From Xanthobacteraceae bacterium (GTDB lineage: Bacteria; Pseudomonadota; Alphaproteobacteria; Rhizobiales; Xanthobacteraceae): a stretch of 64,000 nt of DNA. The stretch is from positions 1 to 64,000 of the forward strand of contig JAIESI010000043.1 of the NCBI GenBank assembly GCA_019746135.1. The letters run 5' to 3'. Below are positions 46,437 to 55,090 of this stretch, piece by piece. How positions within the stretch are numbered: position 1 is the first letter of the stretch; the number at the start of each line of letters is the position of its first letter. A model generated the notes under the pieces. It ran no database searches, was not told the DNA's origin, and worked only from the letters and a program-made list of their open reading frames with translations. Made by a program: the position numbers and the translations under genes.

Positions 46437-47575
46437 TGAGTCTCATCCCGCGAGGCTTGCGCAAGAACAAATCCAACGGCGGCCGGCCCGAGGTCAACGG
46501 CGGCAACGGCAGAAAGCGCATCAATCTCGCGCTTCAGGGCGGCGGCGCGCACGGCGCGTTCACCTGGGGCGTGCTCGACGAGCTGCTGAACGACAGCCGG
46601 ATCGAGATCGAAGGGATGTCCGGCACCTCGGCCGGTGCGGTCAACGCCGTGATGGTGGCCGACGGGCTCGCACGCGGTGGACCGGAGGAGGCGCGCAAGC
46701 GCCTTGCCGACTTCTGGCGCGCCGCGAGCCGCGACGGCGACCTGTCGAAGCTCAACCGCGCGATCTCCGACCGCCTGTTCTCGCTGGTGCCGATCGTGAC
46801 CGCTCCATTCCAGCCGTTCATCGATGCGTGGTCGCGAACGCTGTCGCCCTACGACACCAACCCGCTCAACATCAACCCGCTGCGTGACCTGATCGTCCGG
46901 TTCGTCGATTTCGACGCAGTGAAGAAAAGCGGCATGCCGCTGTTCATCGCCGCAACCAATGTGCACACCGGCCGCCTGCGGGTGTTTCCATGCGACAAGA
47001 TCGACGCCGACGCAGTGCTGGCTTCGGCGGCGCTGCCCCATGTGTTCCGCGCGGTCGAGATCGACGGTGAGCCCTACTGGGACGGCGGCTACACCGCCAA
47101 CCCGCCGATCTATCCGTTCTTCCGCACCACGCAGACCGAGGACGTGCTGGTGGTGCAGATCAATCCGGTGGTGCGGACGCAGACGCCGCATTCGGCGCAG
47201 GAGATCATGAACCGGATCAACGAGATCACGTTCAACTCGTCGCTGGTCGCCGAGTACCGCGCGATCGAGTTCGTGCGCCGGCTGATCGACGACGGCGCGC
47301 TGAAGCGCGGCACCGGGCCCGGCGAGTACCGGCGGATCAACGTGCATCGCATCGATCTCGGCTTCATCGGGAGAAAGCTCACGGCGTCGAGCCGGCTCAA
47401 CACCGATTTCGATTTCTTCGAGATGCTGCATCGCGCCGGCCGCCGCGCCGGGCGGCGGTTCCTCGACCAGCACTTCGACGACATCGGCGTCCGCAGCACC
47501 ATCGATCTGCGCGAGGAGATGCGCGCGGAGAGAGAAGAGCAGATGCCCGCGGGCGTGGACAGGCTGACGAAGTAA
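46436..47575 (+). CDS. Patatin-like phospholipase family protein
   Basis: A 379-residue patatin-fold acyl hydrolase. The oxyanion loop is ALQGGGAHGAFTWGVLDEL, the nucleophile elbow GMSGTSAGAVNAV, and the catalytic Asp is in YWDGGYTANPP. No signal peptide. The C-terminal ~80 residues are charged. Its ATG overlaps the stop of the 3-hydroxybutyrate dehydrogenase gene (TGATG). I recall this pairing from other alphaproteobacteria, so a role in polymer or lipid turnover is plausible. The ORF track frame from 45971 is too long. Confidence 0.88.
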   Translation: MSLIPRGLRKNKSNGGRPEVNGGNGRKRINLALQGGGAHGAFTWGVLDELLNDSRIEIEGMSGTSAGAVNAVMVADGLARGGPEEARKRLADFWRAASRDGDLSKLNRAISDRLFSLVPIVTAPFQPFIDAWSRTLSPYDTNPLNINPLRDLIVRFVDFDAVKKSGMPLFIAATNVHTGRLRVFPCDKIDADAVLASAALPHVFRAVEIDGEPYWDGGYTANPPIYPFFRTTQTEDVLVVQINPVVRTQTPHSAQEIMNRINEITFNSSLVAEYRAIEFVRRLIDDGALKRGTGPGEYRRINVHRIDLGFIGRKLTASSRLNTDFDFFEMLHRAGRRAGRRFLDQHFDDIGVRSTIDLREEMRAEREEQMPAGVDRLTK

Positions 47576-47583
47576 GCCACCGC

Positions 47584-47726
47584 CGTCATTCCGGGGCGCG
47601 GGCGAAGCCCGCGAGCCCGGAATCCAGAACCGCACGGACTTTCTCCTTAACTGGATTCCGGGCTCGCTCGCGATAGCGCGTCGAAGACGCGCGTGAACGC
47701 GCTTATGGCGAGCGCCCCGGAATGAC
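47584..47726. repeat. Paired palindromic repeat with inverted 32-bp module
   Basis: Inverted pair with outer blocks GTCATTCCGGGGCG and GCGCCCCGGAATGAC. The left arm has the hairpin GCGGGCGAAGCCCGC. The right arm holds the recurring module in reverse orientation at 47671-47702 (CGATAGCGCGTCGAAGACGC..). Located between the patatin and Bug genes. Confidence 0.75.
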
Positions 47727-47737
47727 CGAGTGGCAAG

Positions 47738-48715
47738 CTACTGCGGCTCGAGACCCGCAGTCTTCGCCACATCGCGCCAGCGGACCACTTCGTCGGCAAT
47801 CAGCTTGCCGAACTCTTCCGGCGACGACAGCGCCGCCTCCGCGCCGATGTTTTCCAGCTGCTTCTTCACGGCGTCGCGCGACAACACATCGGTCAACGCC
47901 CTGTGCGATTTCGTGATCACCTCGCCCGGCACGCCGGCGGGATAGACGAAGCCGTACCAGCCGTTCACCTCGAAGCCCGGCATGCCGGACTCAATCATGG
48001 TCGGCACATTGGCGAGCGAGGGAAAGCGCCGCCCGGTCGCGACCGCGATCAGCCGGAGCTCGCCCGCCGCGACCTGGCCGCGCACCGCGTGTGCCAGATC
48101 GACCGCATAGGCCACGTCCTTGCGCAGCAGCGCGGTGACCACCTCGCCGGTGGTGCGGAACGACACCGCCTGCGCCTTGAGGTCGGCGCGCTGGCGGAAC
48201 AATTCGGCGGTGAGATGCTGGGTCGAGCCGGTGCCGACCGTTGCATAGTTGTACTTGCCGGGGTCCTTCCTGATGACCTCGATCAGGCCCTTCAGGTCGC
48301 TCGCCGGAAAGTCCTTCTGCACGACGATGGCGATCGCTGAATTGGCGATGATGCCGACCGGCGCGAAGTCCTTCACCGCGTCATAGGCCTGCGCCTTGAT
48401 CATCGCCGCCGCCACCGTGTGGCCGGTCGAAATCATCAGCGCGTTGTAACCGTCCTTGGTGCCTTTCGCGACGATATCGCCGGCGATGGTGCCACCGGCC
48501 CCGGGCTTGTTCTCGACGATGACGCGCTGGCCGAGCACCTCGCCCAAGGGCTCTGCGACGATGCGGGTCGCGACGTCGGTGCCGCCGCCCGCGCCGAAGC
48601 CGACCATGATGCGGACCGGCCGCGACGGCCAGGCGTCCTGCGCCACCGCCTGATATCCGCCCACGACCGCAAGCGTGGGCAAGAGCACGAGCGCTGCTTT
48701 AAGAGCCCAATTCAT
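47738..48715 (-). CDS. Bug/TctC-type substrate-binding protein
   Basis: A 325-residue periplasmic receptor with a signal peptide ending GYQAVAQ-DAWP. Motifs PSRPVRIMVGFGAGGGTDVA, VIVENKPGAGGTIAGDIVA and NYATVGTGSTQHLTAELF identify the family. The start at 48715 has GGAGGG upstream. It is the third Bug gene of the window and again has no tctA/tctB beside it, so it must use permease subunits encoded elsewhere or serve as a sensor receptor. Confidence 0.87.
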   Translation of the reverse strand: MNWALKAALVLLPTLAVVGGYQAVAQDAWPSRPVRIMVGFGAGGGTDVATRIVAEPLGEVLGQRVIVENKPGAGGTIAGDIVAKGTKDGYNALMISTGHTVAAAMIKAQAYDAVKDFAPVGIIANSAIAIVVQKDFPASDLKGLIEVIRKDPGKYNYATVGTGSTQHLTAELFRQRADLKAQAVSFRTTGEVVTALLRKDVAYAVDLAHAVRGQVAAGELRLIAVATGRRFPSLANVPTMIESGMPGFEVNGWYGFVYPAGVPGEVITKSHRALTDVLSRDAVKKQLENIGAEAALSSPEEFGKLIADEVVRWRDVAKTAGLEPQ

Positions 48716-48832
48716 CGCATCCCTCCCAAGGATCGCACCGGTCTTGCGCCGGGTTCTGTCGGCGACAGCAAACGCGGGCTCCTGTGCCGGGTCAAGCGCG
48801 GTTTGCCGCCCTCCTGGTGCTAGAATGGCCGG

Positions 48833-49387
48833 ATGCAGTCCCCGCTTCTCACCGCCGAGGCCGGATCGACGCGGCTCGAGATCGTCGTCGCCGACATCAC
48901 CACGCTTTCGGTCGACGCCATCGTCAACGCCGCGAACACGTCGCTGCTCGGCGGCGGCGGGGTCGACGGCGCGATCCATCGCGCCGCGGGACCGCAACTG
49001 CTCGAAGAATGCAAGACGCTGGGCGGCTGCGAAACCGGCTCGGCCAAGATCACGCGCGGCTATCGCCTGCCGGCGCGGAACGTGATCCACGCGGTCGGGC
49101 CGGTGTGGCAGGACGGCGGCAGCGGCGAGGACGTGCTGCTCGCCGGGTGCTACAGCGCGGCGGTTTCACTTGCGGCGGTGCGGCGGCTGCGCTCGGTGGC
49201 GTTTTCGGCGATCTCCACCGGGGTGTACGGATTCCCCGCCGACCGCGCCGCGCGGATTGCGGTCGGCACCGTGGTGTCGGCGCTCGGCGCGCAGGATCAC
49301 CGGATCGAGCGCGTGGTGTTCTGCTGCTTCTCGGACGAAGCGGCCGATCACCACGCCCAGGCGTTCTACGAGTGCGGGTTGGTGTAG
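48833..49387 (+). CDS. Macrodomain protein (O-acetyl-ADP-ribose deacetylase type)
   Basis: A 184-residue macrodomain. The ADP-ribose site shows VDAIVNAANTSLLGGGGVDG followed by AIHRAAGPQLL, the MacroD/YmdB signature with catalytic Asn and Asp. The second loop is AFSAISTGVYGFP. Such enzymes hydrolyse O-acetyl-ADP-ribose or remove mono-ADP-ribose from proteins. Transcribed alone, between a Bug gene and a repeat. Confidence 0.92.
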   Translation: MQSPLLTAEAGSTRLEIVVADITTLSVDAIVNAANTSLLGGGGVDGAIHRAAGPQLLEECKTLGGCETGSAKITRGYRLPARNVIHAVGPVWQDGGSGEDVLLAGCYSAAVSLAAVRRLRSVAFSAISTGVYGFPADRAARIAVGTVVSALGAQDHRIERVVFCCFSDEAADHHAQAFYECGLV

Positions 49388-49426
49388 TGCTCGATCGCTG
49401 TTGATTGGATCGGCATCGGCGCTGCC

Positions 49427-49587
49427 GTCCCTCCCCGCGAGGGGAGGGTCCGCGCCACCAGCGCGTTTACGCGCGTCTTCGACGCGCTATGGCGCGGGGG
49501 TGGGGAGAAGCCTGCGACTCTCGCCGGCCTCTCCCCACCCGGCCGCTCGCTATCGCTCGCGTCCACCCTCCCCTCGCGGGGAGGGAT
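49427..49587. repeat. Paired palindromic repeat (CCCTCCCCGCGAGGGGAGGG family) with module
   Basis: Two inverted units share the outer stem CCCTCCCCGCGAGGGGAGGG and an inner GGTGGGGAG. The left variable arm contains the recurring module at 49461-49492 (GCGCGTTTACGCGCGTCTTC..). The right arm instead has GCTCGCTATCGCTCGC. Confidence 0.75.
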
Positions 49588-49603
49588 GGCACTGCCGATG
49601 CCG

Positions 49604-50401
49604 CTATACCTTCGGGTCGACGTCGAGGCGCACGACGAGCCCCGACAGCGCCGAGGACGCCGCCGGATAGAGCTTCATCACCGCGGGATCGTGTCCCGGC
49701 ACGATGTGATGCCGCGACGACGCGAGCCGCTTCAGCGTCTCGTAGCCCTCGAGCACTTCCGCGAGATTGTAGGTGGTCGGGAAGATCCGCGCCTCGTCGA
49801 GATGCGGATAGAGGTGCACCGCGTCGGCCGCGAGCATCACGAAGCCGCGCCTGGTTTTGACCCGGAGGCTTTGCAGGCCCATGGCGTGGCCGCCGATGTG
49901 GTGCAGGGTGATGCCCGGCGCAAGCTCGCTCACGCCGTCATGGAAGGTCACGCGGCCGGCGAACAGCTTGCGCACCATCGCGACGACATAGTCCTCCTCG
50001 TAGGAGAAGCGGAGCTGCCGGTGGCACATGCAGCGGCCGGTGCACATCTGCATCTCCTTGTCCTGCACGTGATAGCGGGCGCGCGGGAACAGGTCGACGT
50101 TGCCGCAGTGGTCGTAGTGCATGTGGCTGATGATGACGTCCTCGACCTGGTCGGGATCGACGCCGAAACGCTTCAGCGCCTCGCCGACCGGCGTGATGAC
50201 GGTGCGCCCGCGCCTGGTGCCGACCGGCTGGTCGAAACCGGTGTCGACCACGAAGGTGCGCTTGTCGTTGCGGATCACCCAGACGAAATAATCGAGCGGC
50301 TGCAGCACGTCGTGCGGGTCGCCGCCGATGTAGTTGTCCGCAGCCTTGCGCTGATGCTCGGCATAGCGGACCGCGAAGACCTCCCAGATATCGTCGCTCA
50401 T
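49604..50401 (-). CDS. Metallo-beta-lactamase-fold hydrolase, N-acyl homoserine lactonase-like
   Basis: A 265-residue metallohydrolase. The metal motif is ISHMHYDHCGNVDLF, with further ligands in HHIGGHAMG, the LAADAVHLY Asp and IVPGHDPAVM. The arrangement resembles AiiA/AttM quorum-quenching lactonases. Its place at the end of a catabolic gene array, directly after a beta-hydroxyacid dehydrogenase, suggests it opens a lactone or thioester intermediate instead. The start at 50401 (MSDDIWEVF) lies 8 bp after the dehydrogenase stop. Confidence 0.82.
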   Translation of the reverse strand: MSDDIWEVFAVRYAEHQRKAADNYIGGDPHDVLQPLDYFVWVIRNDKRTFVVDTGFDQPVGTRRGRTVITPVGEALKRFGVDPDQVEDVIISHMHYDHCGNVDLFPRARYHVQDKEMQMCTGRCMCHRQLRFSYEEDYVVAMVRKLFAGRVTFHDGVSELAPGITLHHIGGHAMGLQSLRVKTRRGFVMLAADAVHLYPHLDEARIFPTTYNLAEVLEGYETLKRLASSRHHIVPGHDPAVMKLYPAASSALSGLVVRLDVDPKV

Positions 50402-50409
50402 GGCAGCCC

Positions 50410-51306
50410 TCAGGATTTCTTCGCCGCACGCATCTCCACGCCGGCGCGCTTCTCGACGGTCTTGGCCAGCTCGGTGAAGTCCGACTGCTCGCCGTTCTCC
50501 TTCATCGCCGCCTCCCACAGGCTGCCGACCGCCTTCGCGACCTCGAGCGGGATGCCGAAGTCTTCGGCTTCGGCGAGGAACAGCCGCACGTCCTTCACCA
50601 TCAGCGCCATGCCGAAGCCGTAGTCGAAGGTGCCGGGCAGCACCGAGCGGGGAAACTTCTGCGTCGTCGCCGTGTTCATGCCGCTGCCGGCATTGATCAC
50701 GTCGCACATCAGGCTCGGATCGAGGCCGGCCTTGACCCCCATCGCGATCGCTTCGGAGCTTGCCGCCATGCCGGTGGCCGAGAGGAAATTGTTGGCGAGC
50801 TTCATGCTTTGCGCCATGCCGGGCTTATCGCCGCAGTAGAACACCTTGCCGAACACCTCGAGCGCCGGACGGACCAACTCGACCTCGTCCTTCGGGCCGG
50901 ACACCATGACGGCGAGCGTGCCCTTCTCCGCGCCGGCGACGCCGCCGCTCACCGGGCAATCGATCTGCACGATGTTGCGGGCTTGCAAAATTTCCGCGGT
51001 CTTGACCGCCGCGCGCGAGCCGGTGGTGGAGAGGTCGATATAGCGACGGACGCGGTTGCCGCGGGTGAGGCCGTTCTCGCCGTTGACCACCTTCATGCCG
51101 ATGTCGAGCGAGGGCAGGCTCGTCATCACCGTCTCGACCCGGCTGGCGACGTCGGCCGGCGAGCTTGCCGCCTGCGCGCCGAGCTTAACGAGCTTGTCCA
51201 TCGCCTCCTTGCGGGTGTCGAACACCGTGAGCTTGTGCCCGGCCTCGACCAAGCGGCGGCTCATCGGGCCGCCCATGTTGCCCAGGCCGATGAATCCGAT
51301 TTCCAT
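50410..51306 (-). CDS. Beta-hydroxyacid dehydrogenase (3-hydroxyisobutyrate dehydrogenase family)
   Basis: A 298-residue NAD(P)-dependent enzyme. Cofactor motif EIGFIGLGNMGGPMSRRLVE, substrate-binding IDCPVSGGVAGAEKGTLAVM and catalytic Lys in MKLANNFLSATGM. Substrate within the family (3-hydroxyisobutyrate, tartronate semialdehyde, 4-hydroxybutyrate) is not settled by these motifs. It lies between the CoA transferase and the lactonase-like genes, all on one strand with small gaps. Confidence 0.87.
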   Translation of the reverse strand: MEIGFIGLGNMGGPMSRRLVEAGHKLTVFDTRKEAMDKLVKLGAQAASSPADVASRVETVMTSLPSLDIGMKVVNGENGLTRGNRVRRYIDLSTTGSRAAVKTAEILQARNIVQIDCPVSGGVAGAEKGTLAVMVSGPKDEVELVRPALEVFGKVFYCGDKPGMAQSMKLANNFLSATGMAASSEAIAMGVKAGLDPSLMCDVINAGSGMNTATTQKFPRSVLPGTFDYGFGMALMVKDVRLFLAEAEDFGIPLEVAKAVGSLWEAAMKENGEQSDFTELAKTVEKRAGVEMRAAKKS

Positions 51307-51333
51307 TCCAGCTCCTCCCGAGAATTCTGCCGT

Positions 51334-52476
51334 TCAAACCTTAGCAGCTTTGGGCGCGAACTCGGCGCGCACTTTGGCGCTGTGCTCGCCCACCGCGGGC
51401 ACCGGCCCATAGCGCCGCGGCTCGCCGTCGCGCTGGGCGGCGGGCGCCGGATAGGACAGCGGGCCGTTGGGCGAGCCGAGCGTGATGCGGCGCAGATGCG
51501 GGTGCCGCGCGAGCTCGGCCGGGCCGTTGACGCGGCCGAAGGCGATGTCGGCCTCGGCGAGCTTCTGTTCCAGCGCGTTGACGTCGAGCCGGCCGAAGGC
51601 GGCGGCGACCCTGCCGTCGGTTTCGGCGCGGCGCTTCACCCGCTCGATGTTGGTGGCGAAGTTCGGATCGGCGGCGAGCGCTTTGTCGTCGAGCACCTTC
51701 TCGGCGAGGATGCGCCATTCGCGGTCGCTCTGGATCGAGATCAGGATATCCGCGCCGTCCTTCGACTTGAACACGCCGTAGGGCGAGATCGAGGTGTGCG
51801 CGAGCCCGATGCGCTTGGGCGGCGAGCCGCCCTCGTGCTGCAGCAGCGGCACCGTCATCCAGTCGGCCATGGCGTCGAACATCGACACCGAGATCGCCGC
51901 GCCCTCGCCGGTGCGGCCGCGCGCGATCAGCGCCTCGAGGATCGCCTCATAGGCGTTCATGCCCGAGGCGATGTCGCAGACCGACACGCCGACGCGCGAG
52001 GGCGCCTCCGGCCCGCCGGTCACCGAGGCGACGCCGGCCTCGGCCTGGATCAGCATGTCGTAGGCCTTGCGCTGCGCATAGGGGCCGGTTTCGCCATAGC
52101 CCGACACCGAGCAGACGATCAGCCGCGGATAGTCGCGCCGCAGCCGGTCGAGGCCGAAGCCGAGCTTGGCGACCGAGCCGGGCTTGAGGTTCTGGATGAA
52201 CACGTCGGCTTTGGCGAGCATGGCTTCGAGCAGCGCCTTGTCCTCGTCCTTGGCGAGATCCATCACCACGGATTCCTTGCCGCGGTTGAGCCAGACGAAA
52301 TAGCTCGACTGCCCGTTTGCGAGCGCGTCGTAACCGCGCGCGAAGTCGCCCTCGGGACGCTCGATCTTGATGACGCGCGCGCCGGCGTCGGCGAGCCGGC
52401 ACGAGCACATGGGTGCTGCGACCGCCTGCTCCAGCGAGACGACGAGGATGCCGGAGAGGGGGAGCGTCGGTGCCAC
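51334..52476 (-). CDS. CaiB/BaiF-type CoA transferase
   Basis: A 380-residue class III CoA transferase. The N-terminus LPLSGILVVSLEQAVAAPMC and the ARVIKIERPEGDFARGYD segment are family-typical. The catalytic Asp is predicted in SVSMFDAMADW. It would activate an organic acid using another acyl-CoA as donor. The GTG start is preceded by GGAGAGG, which is the outer end of the DUF559 cassette's palindromic repeat, so the repeat supplies the ribosome-binding site. It probably activates the substrate for the acyl-CoA dehydrogenase, hydratase and SDR encoded just upstream. Confidence 0.9.
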   Translation of the reverse strand: MAPTLPLSGILVVSLEQAVAAPMCSCRLADAGARVIKIERPEGDFARGYDALANGQSSYFVWLNRGKESVVMDLAKDEDKALLEAMLAKADVFIQNLKPGSVAKLGFGLDRLRRDYPRLIVCSVSGYGETGPYAQRKAYDMLIQAEAGVASVTGGPEAPSRVGVSVCDIASGMNAYEAILEALIARGRTGEGAAISVSMFDAMADWMTVPLLQHEGGSPPKRIGLAHTSISPYGVFKSKDGADILISIQSDREWRILAEKVLDDKALAADPNFATNIERVKRRAETDGRVAAAFGRLDVNALEQKLAEADIAFGRVNGPAELARHPHLRRITLGSPNGPLSYPAPAAQRDGEPRRYGPVPAVGEHSAKVRAEFAPKAAKV

Positions 52477-52479
52477 GGC

Positions 52480-52884
52480 TTACCTCTCCCCGCTTGCGGG
52501 GAGAGGTCGGACCGCGAAGCGGTCCGGGTGAGGGGGGCTCTCCGCGCGGACGGCGGCTGCGATGACTTCGAGAACGCCGTCCATATTTTTCATAACGTCA
52601 TGATTCCAGAATCGCAGGACACGGTAGTTGTGGTCGGTCAGCCATCGGTCGCGAATACGATCCGTTTCGCTGTCAGCGTGCTGTCCGCCATCAAGCTCGA
52701 CAATCACTCGCGCTTCGCGGCATACGAAGTCAACCACGTATGGCCCGATCGACTCCTGGCGAACAAACTTACGACCTTCAATTGATCGCGAGCGCAGCCG
52801 GTACCATATGCGTAATTCGGCATCGGTTGAATTCTGACGAAGCCGCCGCGCTCTGTTCGTTTTGATGACGTTGGCAGGACGCAT
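52480..52884 (-). CDS. DUF559 endonuclease-like protein
   Basis: A 134-residue protein of the DUF559 / very-short-patch-repair-like nuclease fold. Signature blocks are AELRIWYRLRSRSIEGRKFV, RQESIGPYVVDFVCREARV with ELDGGQHA, and GxRVLRFWN-type sequence YRVLRFWNHDVM. The catalytic Asp/Glu are in VVDF and VELDG. The ATG at 52884 is the natural start; the longer ORF reads through the repeat. The last ~15 residues (PHPDRFAVRPLPASGER) are encoded by the left inverted repeat. It interrupts the catabolic array between the acyl-CoA dehydrogenase and CoA transferase genes. Confidence 0.85.
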   Translation of the reverse strand: MRPANVIKTNRARRLRQNSTDAELRIWYRLRSRSIEGRKFVRQESIGPYVVDFVCREARVIVELDGGQHADSETDRIRDRWLTDHNYRVLRFWNHDVMKNMDGVLEVIAAAVRAESPPHPDRFAVRPLPASGER

Positions 52885-52949
52885 GTGGCAACTCCCCCTC
52901 ACCCGCCGCGCTACGCGCGTCGACCTCTCCCCGCAAGCGGGGAGAGGTA
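52481..52949. mobile_element. Inverted-repeat cassette carrying the DUF559 nuclease
   Basis: The left element (52482-52536) reads ACCTCTCCCCGCTTGCGGGG AGAGGT, then hairpin GGACCGCGAAGCGGTCC, then GGGTGAGGGG. The right element (52894-52949) is its reverse complement except that the hairpin is replaced by CGACGCGCGTAGCGCGGCG-type sequence. Size and layout match the GIY-YIG cassette at 8.3 kb although both the repeat family and the nuclease differ. No transposase is present. Confidence 0.6.
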
Positions 52950-52974
52950 CTCGCGGCGCCACCACCCGAACATT

Positions 52975-54144
52975 CTAGTACGACCGCGGCAATCCAAGCA
53001 CGTGCTCGGCGATGTACGACAGCACCAGATTGGTCGAGATCGGCGCCACCGTGTAGAGCCGCGTCTCGCGGAACTTGCGCTCGATGTCGAACTCCTCGGC
53101 GAAGCCGAAGCCGCCATGGGTCTGCAGGCACATGTCGGCCGCGGCCCATGACGCTTCCGCGGCGAGCTGCTTCGCCATGTTGGCCTGCTCGCCGCAATCC
53201 TCGCCCGCCTCGTAGCGCCGCGCGGCCTCGTGCACCATCAATTCCGCGGCGCGCATCTGCATGTAGCAGCGGGCGATCGGGAACTGGACGCCCTGGTTCT
53301 GGCCGATCGGCCGGTTGAACAGCGTGCGCTCCTTGGCGTAGGCCGACGCCTTCTCGACGAACCACTTGGCGTCGCCGATGCACTCCGAGCCGATCAGGAT
53401 GCGCTCGGCATTCATGCCGGAGAGAATGTAGCGGAAGCCCTTGCCCTCCTCGCCGACCAGGCTGTCGGCCGGGATCCGCATGTTGTCGAAGAACACTTCC
53501 GTCGTCGCGTGGTTCATCATGGTGCGGATCGGCCGGATCGTCAGCCCCTGGCCCTGCACCGCGCGCATGTCGACCAGAAACACCGACAGCCCGTCGGTGC
53601 GCGACTTCGCCTGCTCGCGCGGCGTGGTGCGGGCGAGCAGCAGCATCAGGTCGGAATGCTCGGCGCGCGAGGTCCAGATCTTCTGGCCGTTGACCACATA
53701 GCCGCTGTTGCCGTCCTTGACCGCGGTGGTGCGCAGCGACAGCGTGTCGGTGCCGGAGGTCGGCTCGGTGACGCCGAACGCCTGCAAGCGCAACTCGCCC
53801 CTGGCGATGCCCGGCAGATACTTCTGCTTCTGCTCGGCGCTGCCGTGCCGCAGCACCGTGCCCATGGTGTACATCTGCGCGTGGCAGGCGGCGCCGTTGC
53901 AGCCCGCGGCATGGATTTCCTCCATGATCGCCGCGGCCGCCGACATCTTGAGGCCGCTGCCGCCGTATTCTTCGGGGATCAGCGCTGCGAGAAAGCCCGC
54001 CTTGGTCAGCGCCTGCACGAACCCGGTGGGGTAGGCGCGCTCGCGGTCGACCCTGCGCCAGTATTCGCCGGGAAATTCCGCGCACAACGCCCGCACCGCC
54101 TCACGGATCGGCGCAAGCTCGGCGTCGTGCGCGGCGCCCGTCAT
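52975..54144 (-). CDS. Acyl-CoA dehydrogenase family protein
   Basis: A 389-residue FAD enzyme introducing a double bond between C2 and C3 of an acyl-CoA. FAD/substrate motifs are FGVTEPTSGTDTLSLRT and YVVNGQKIWTSRAEHSD; the C-terminal AIDEHGGFGFAEE-like block is MCLQTHGGFGFAEEFDIER. The start at 54144 (MTGAAHDAELAPIRE) overlaps the MaoC gene stop by four bases (ATGA), so they are translationally coupled. The ORF-track start at 54234 lies inside MaoC. Confidence 0.92.
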   Translation of the reverse strand: MTGAAHDAELAPIREAVRALCAEFPGEYWRRVDRERAYPTGFVQALTKAGFLAALIPEEYGGSGLKMSAAAAIMEEIHAAGCNGAACHAQMYTMGTVLRHGSAEQKQKYLPGIARGELRLQAFGVTEPTSGTDTLSLRTTAVKDGNSGYVVNGQKIWTSRAEHSDLMLLLARTTPREQAKSRTDGLSVFLVDMRAVQGQGLTIRPIRTMMNHATTEVFFDNMRIPADSLVGEEGKGFRYILSGMNAERILIGSECIGDAKWFVEKASAYAKERTLFNRPIGQNQGVQFPIARCYMQMRAAELMVHEAARRYEAGEDCGEQANMAKQLAAEASWAAADMCLQTHGGFGFAEEFDIERKFRETRLYTVAPISTNLVLSYIAEHVLGLPRSY

Positions 54145-55001
54145 CCCTTCACCTCGGCGCGGCCGTTGTTCATCACCACGACGTTGCGCGCGGGCACCGA
54201 GGCGCGGAAGCTCACGACATTGCCGTCGCGCCACATCTCGGTGCGGATGGTCTCGCCGGGAAACACCGGCGCCGAGAACCGCCCGCCGAACGCGGCGACG
54301 CGCGCAGGATCATAGTCGCAGACGCTTTTCAGCAGCGCGTGGCCGACGACGCCGAAGGTGCCGAGCCCGTGCAGGATCGGCTTGGGAAAGCCCGCGGTCG
54401 TGGCCATCTCCGGGTCGATGTGCAGCGGATTGCGGTCGCCGGAGAGGCGATAGATGGTCGCCTGCTCCGGCCGCGTGGCGAGATCGCAGACGAGGTCCGG
54501 CGCGCGCCCGGGGATCGGGTGCACCGGCGGGCTCTCGCGCGGCGGGCCGCCGAAGCCGCCGTCGGCGCGGCAGAACGTGGTCTGCGTCGTGGTCGCGATC
54601 AGCGCGCCGCTCGCCTTGTCAAAGACCTTGCGCTCGGCATAGACCAGCGCACCCTTGCCCGGCCCCTTGTCGATCACCTCGAGGACGCGGGTCTTGCCGA
54701 CCACCGTGCCGGCCGGCTTCAGCGGCTGGTGCAGGAAGACCGCCTGCTCGCCGTTGACGATCCGCACCCAGTCGATGCCGGTGTCGAGATCGCGCACCCA
54801 GAAGCCCGGATAGCCGAGCATGGCGGCGAAGGTCGGCAGGGCCTTGAGGCTCCGCTCGTAGACGAAATCGAGCTGTTTCAGGTCGAGCGGGTCGTGGCCG
54901 AGGCCGACGCCCAGCGCGTAAAGAATCGTGTCCTTGTCGGTGTAGGTGTGCTCGGCGTCGGGGATTTTCAGCGCGAGCAGCTTGTCGTAGTTGATGGCCA
55001 T
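54141..55001 (-). CDS. MaoC-family hydratase (2-enoyl-CoA hydratase 2 type)
   Basis: A 286-residue double hot-dog protein like eukaryotic peroxisomal hydratase 2. The N-terminal MaoC_N half includes YALGVGLGHDPLD and FAAMLGYPGFW. The C-terminal half has the active-site motif YRLSGDRNPLHIDPEMA and PILHGLGTFGVVG, with catalytic Asp and His. It hydrates a 2-enoyl-CoA to an (R)-3-hydroxyacyl-CoA, matching the acyl-CoA dehydrogenase downstream and the SDR upstream. Confidence 0.9.
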   Translation of the reverse strand: MAINYDKLLALKIPDAEHTYTDKDTILYALGVGLGHDPLDLKQLDFVYERSLKALPTFAAMLGYPGFWVRDLDTGIDWVRIVNGEQAVFLHQPLKPAGTVVGKTRVLEVIDKGPGKGALVYAERKVFDKASGALIATTTQTTFCRADGGFGGPPRESPPVHPIPGRAPDLVCDLATRPEQATIYRLSGDRNPLHIDPEMATTAGFPKPILHGLGTFGVVGHALLKSVCDYDPARVAAFGGRFSAPVFPGETIRTEMWRDGNVVSFRASVPARNVVVMNNGRAEVKG

Positions 55002-55035
55002 GCCCTACTCCGTCAGCGCGCCAACCGGCGCAACA

Positions 55036-55078
55036 CACTCCGCCGTCATCACCGGGCTTGTCCCGGTAATCTCGACGT
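55036..55078. repeat. Short single palindromic repeat
   Basis: CGTCATCACCGGGCTTGTCC followed by CGGTAATCTCG, a half-element of the GTCATCACCGGG type common in alphaproteobacteria, lies in the gap between the MaoC and SDR genes. Confidence 0.5.
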
Positions 55079-55090
55079 AGCTCCTCCCAT

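Noticed and set aside
49427-49587. Pair of repeats as an attachment site of a prophage or island
   Set aside because: No integrase, tRNA or direct-repeat partner in the window; the structure is a palindromic repeat pair like many others here.
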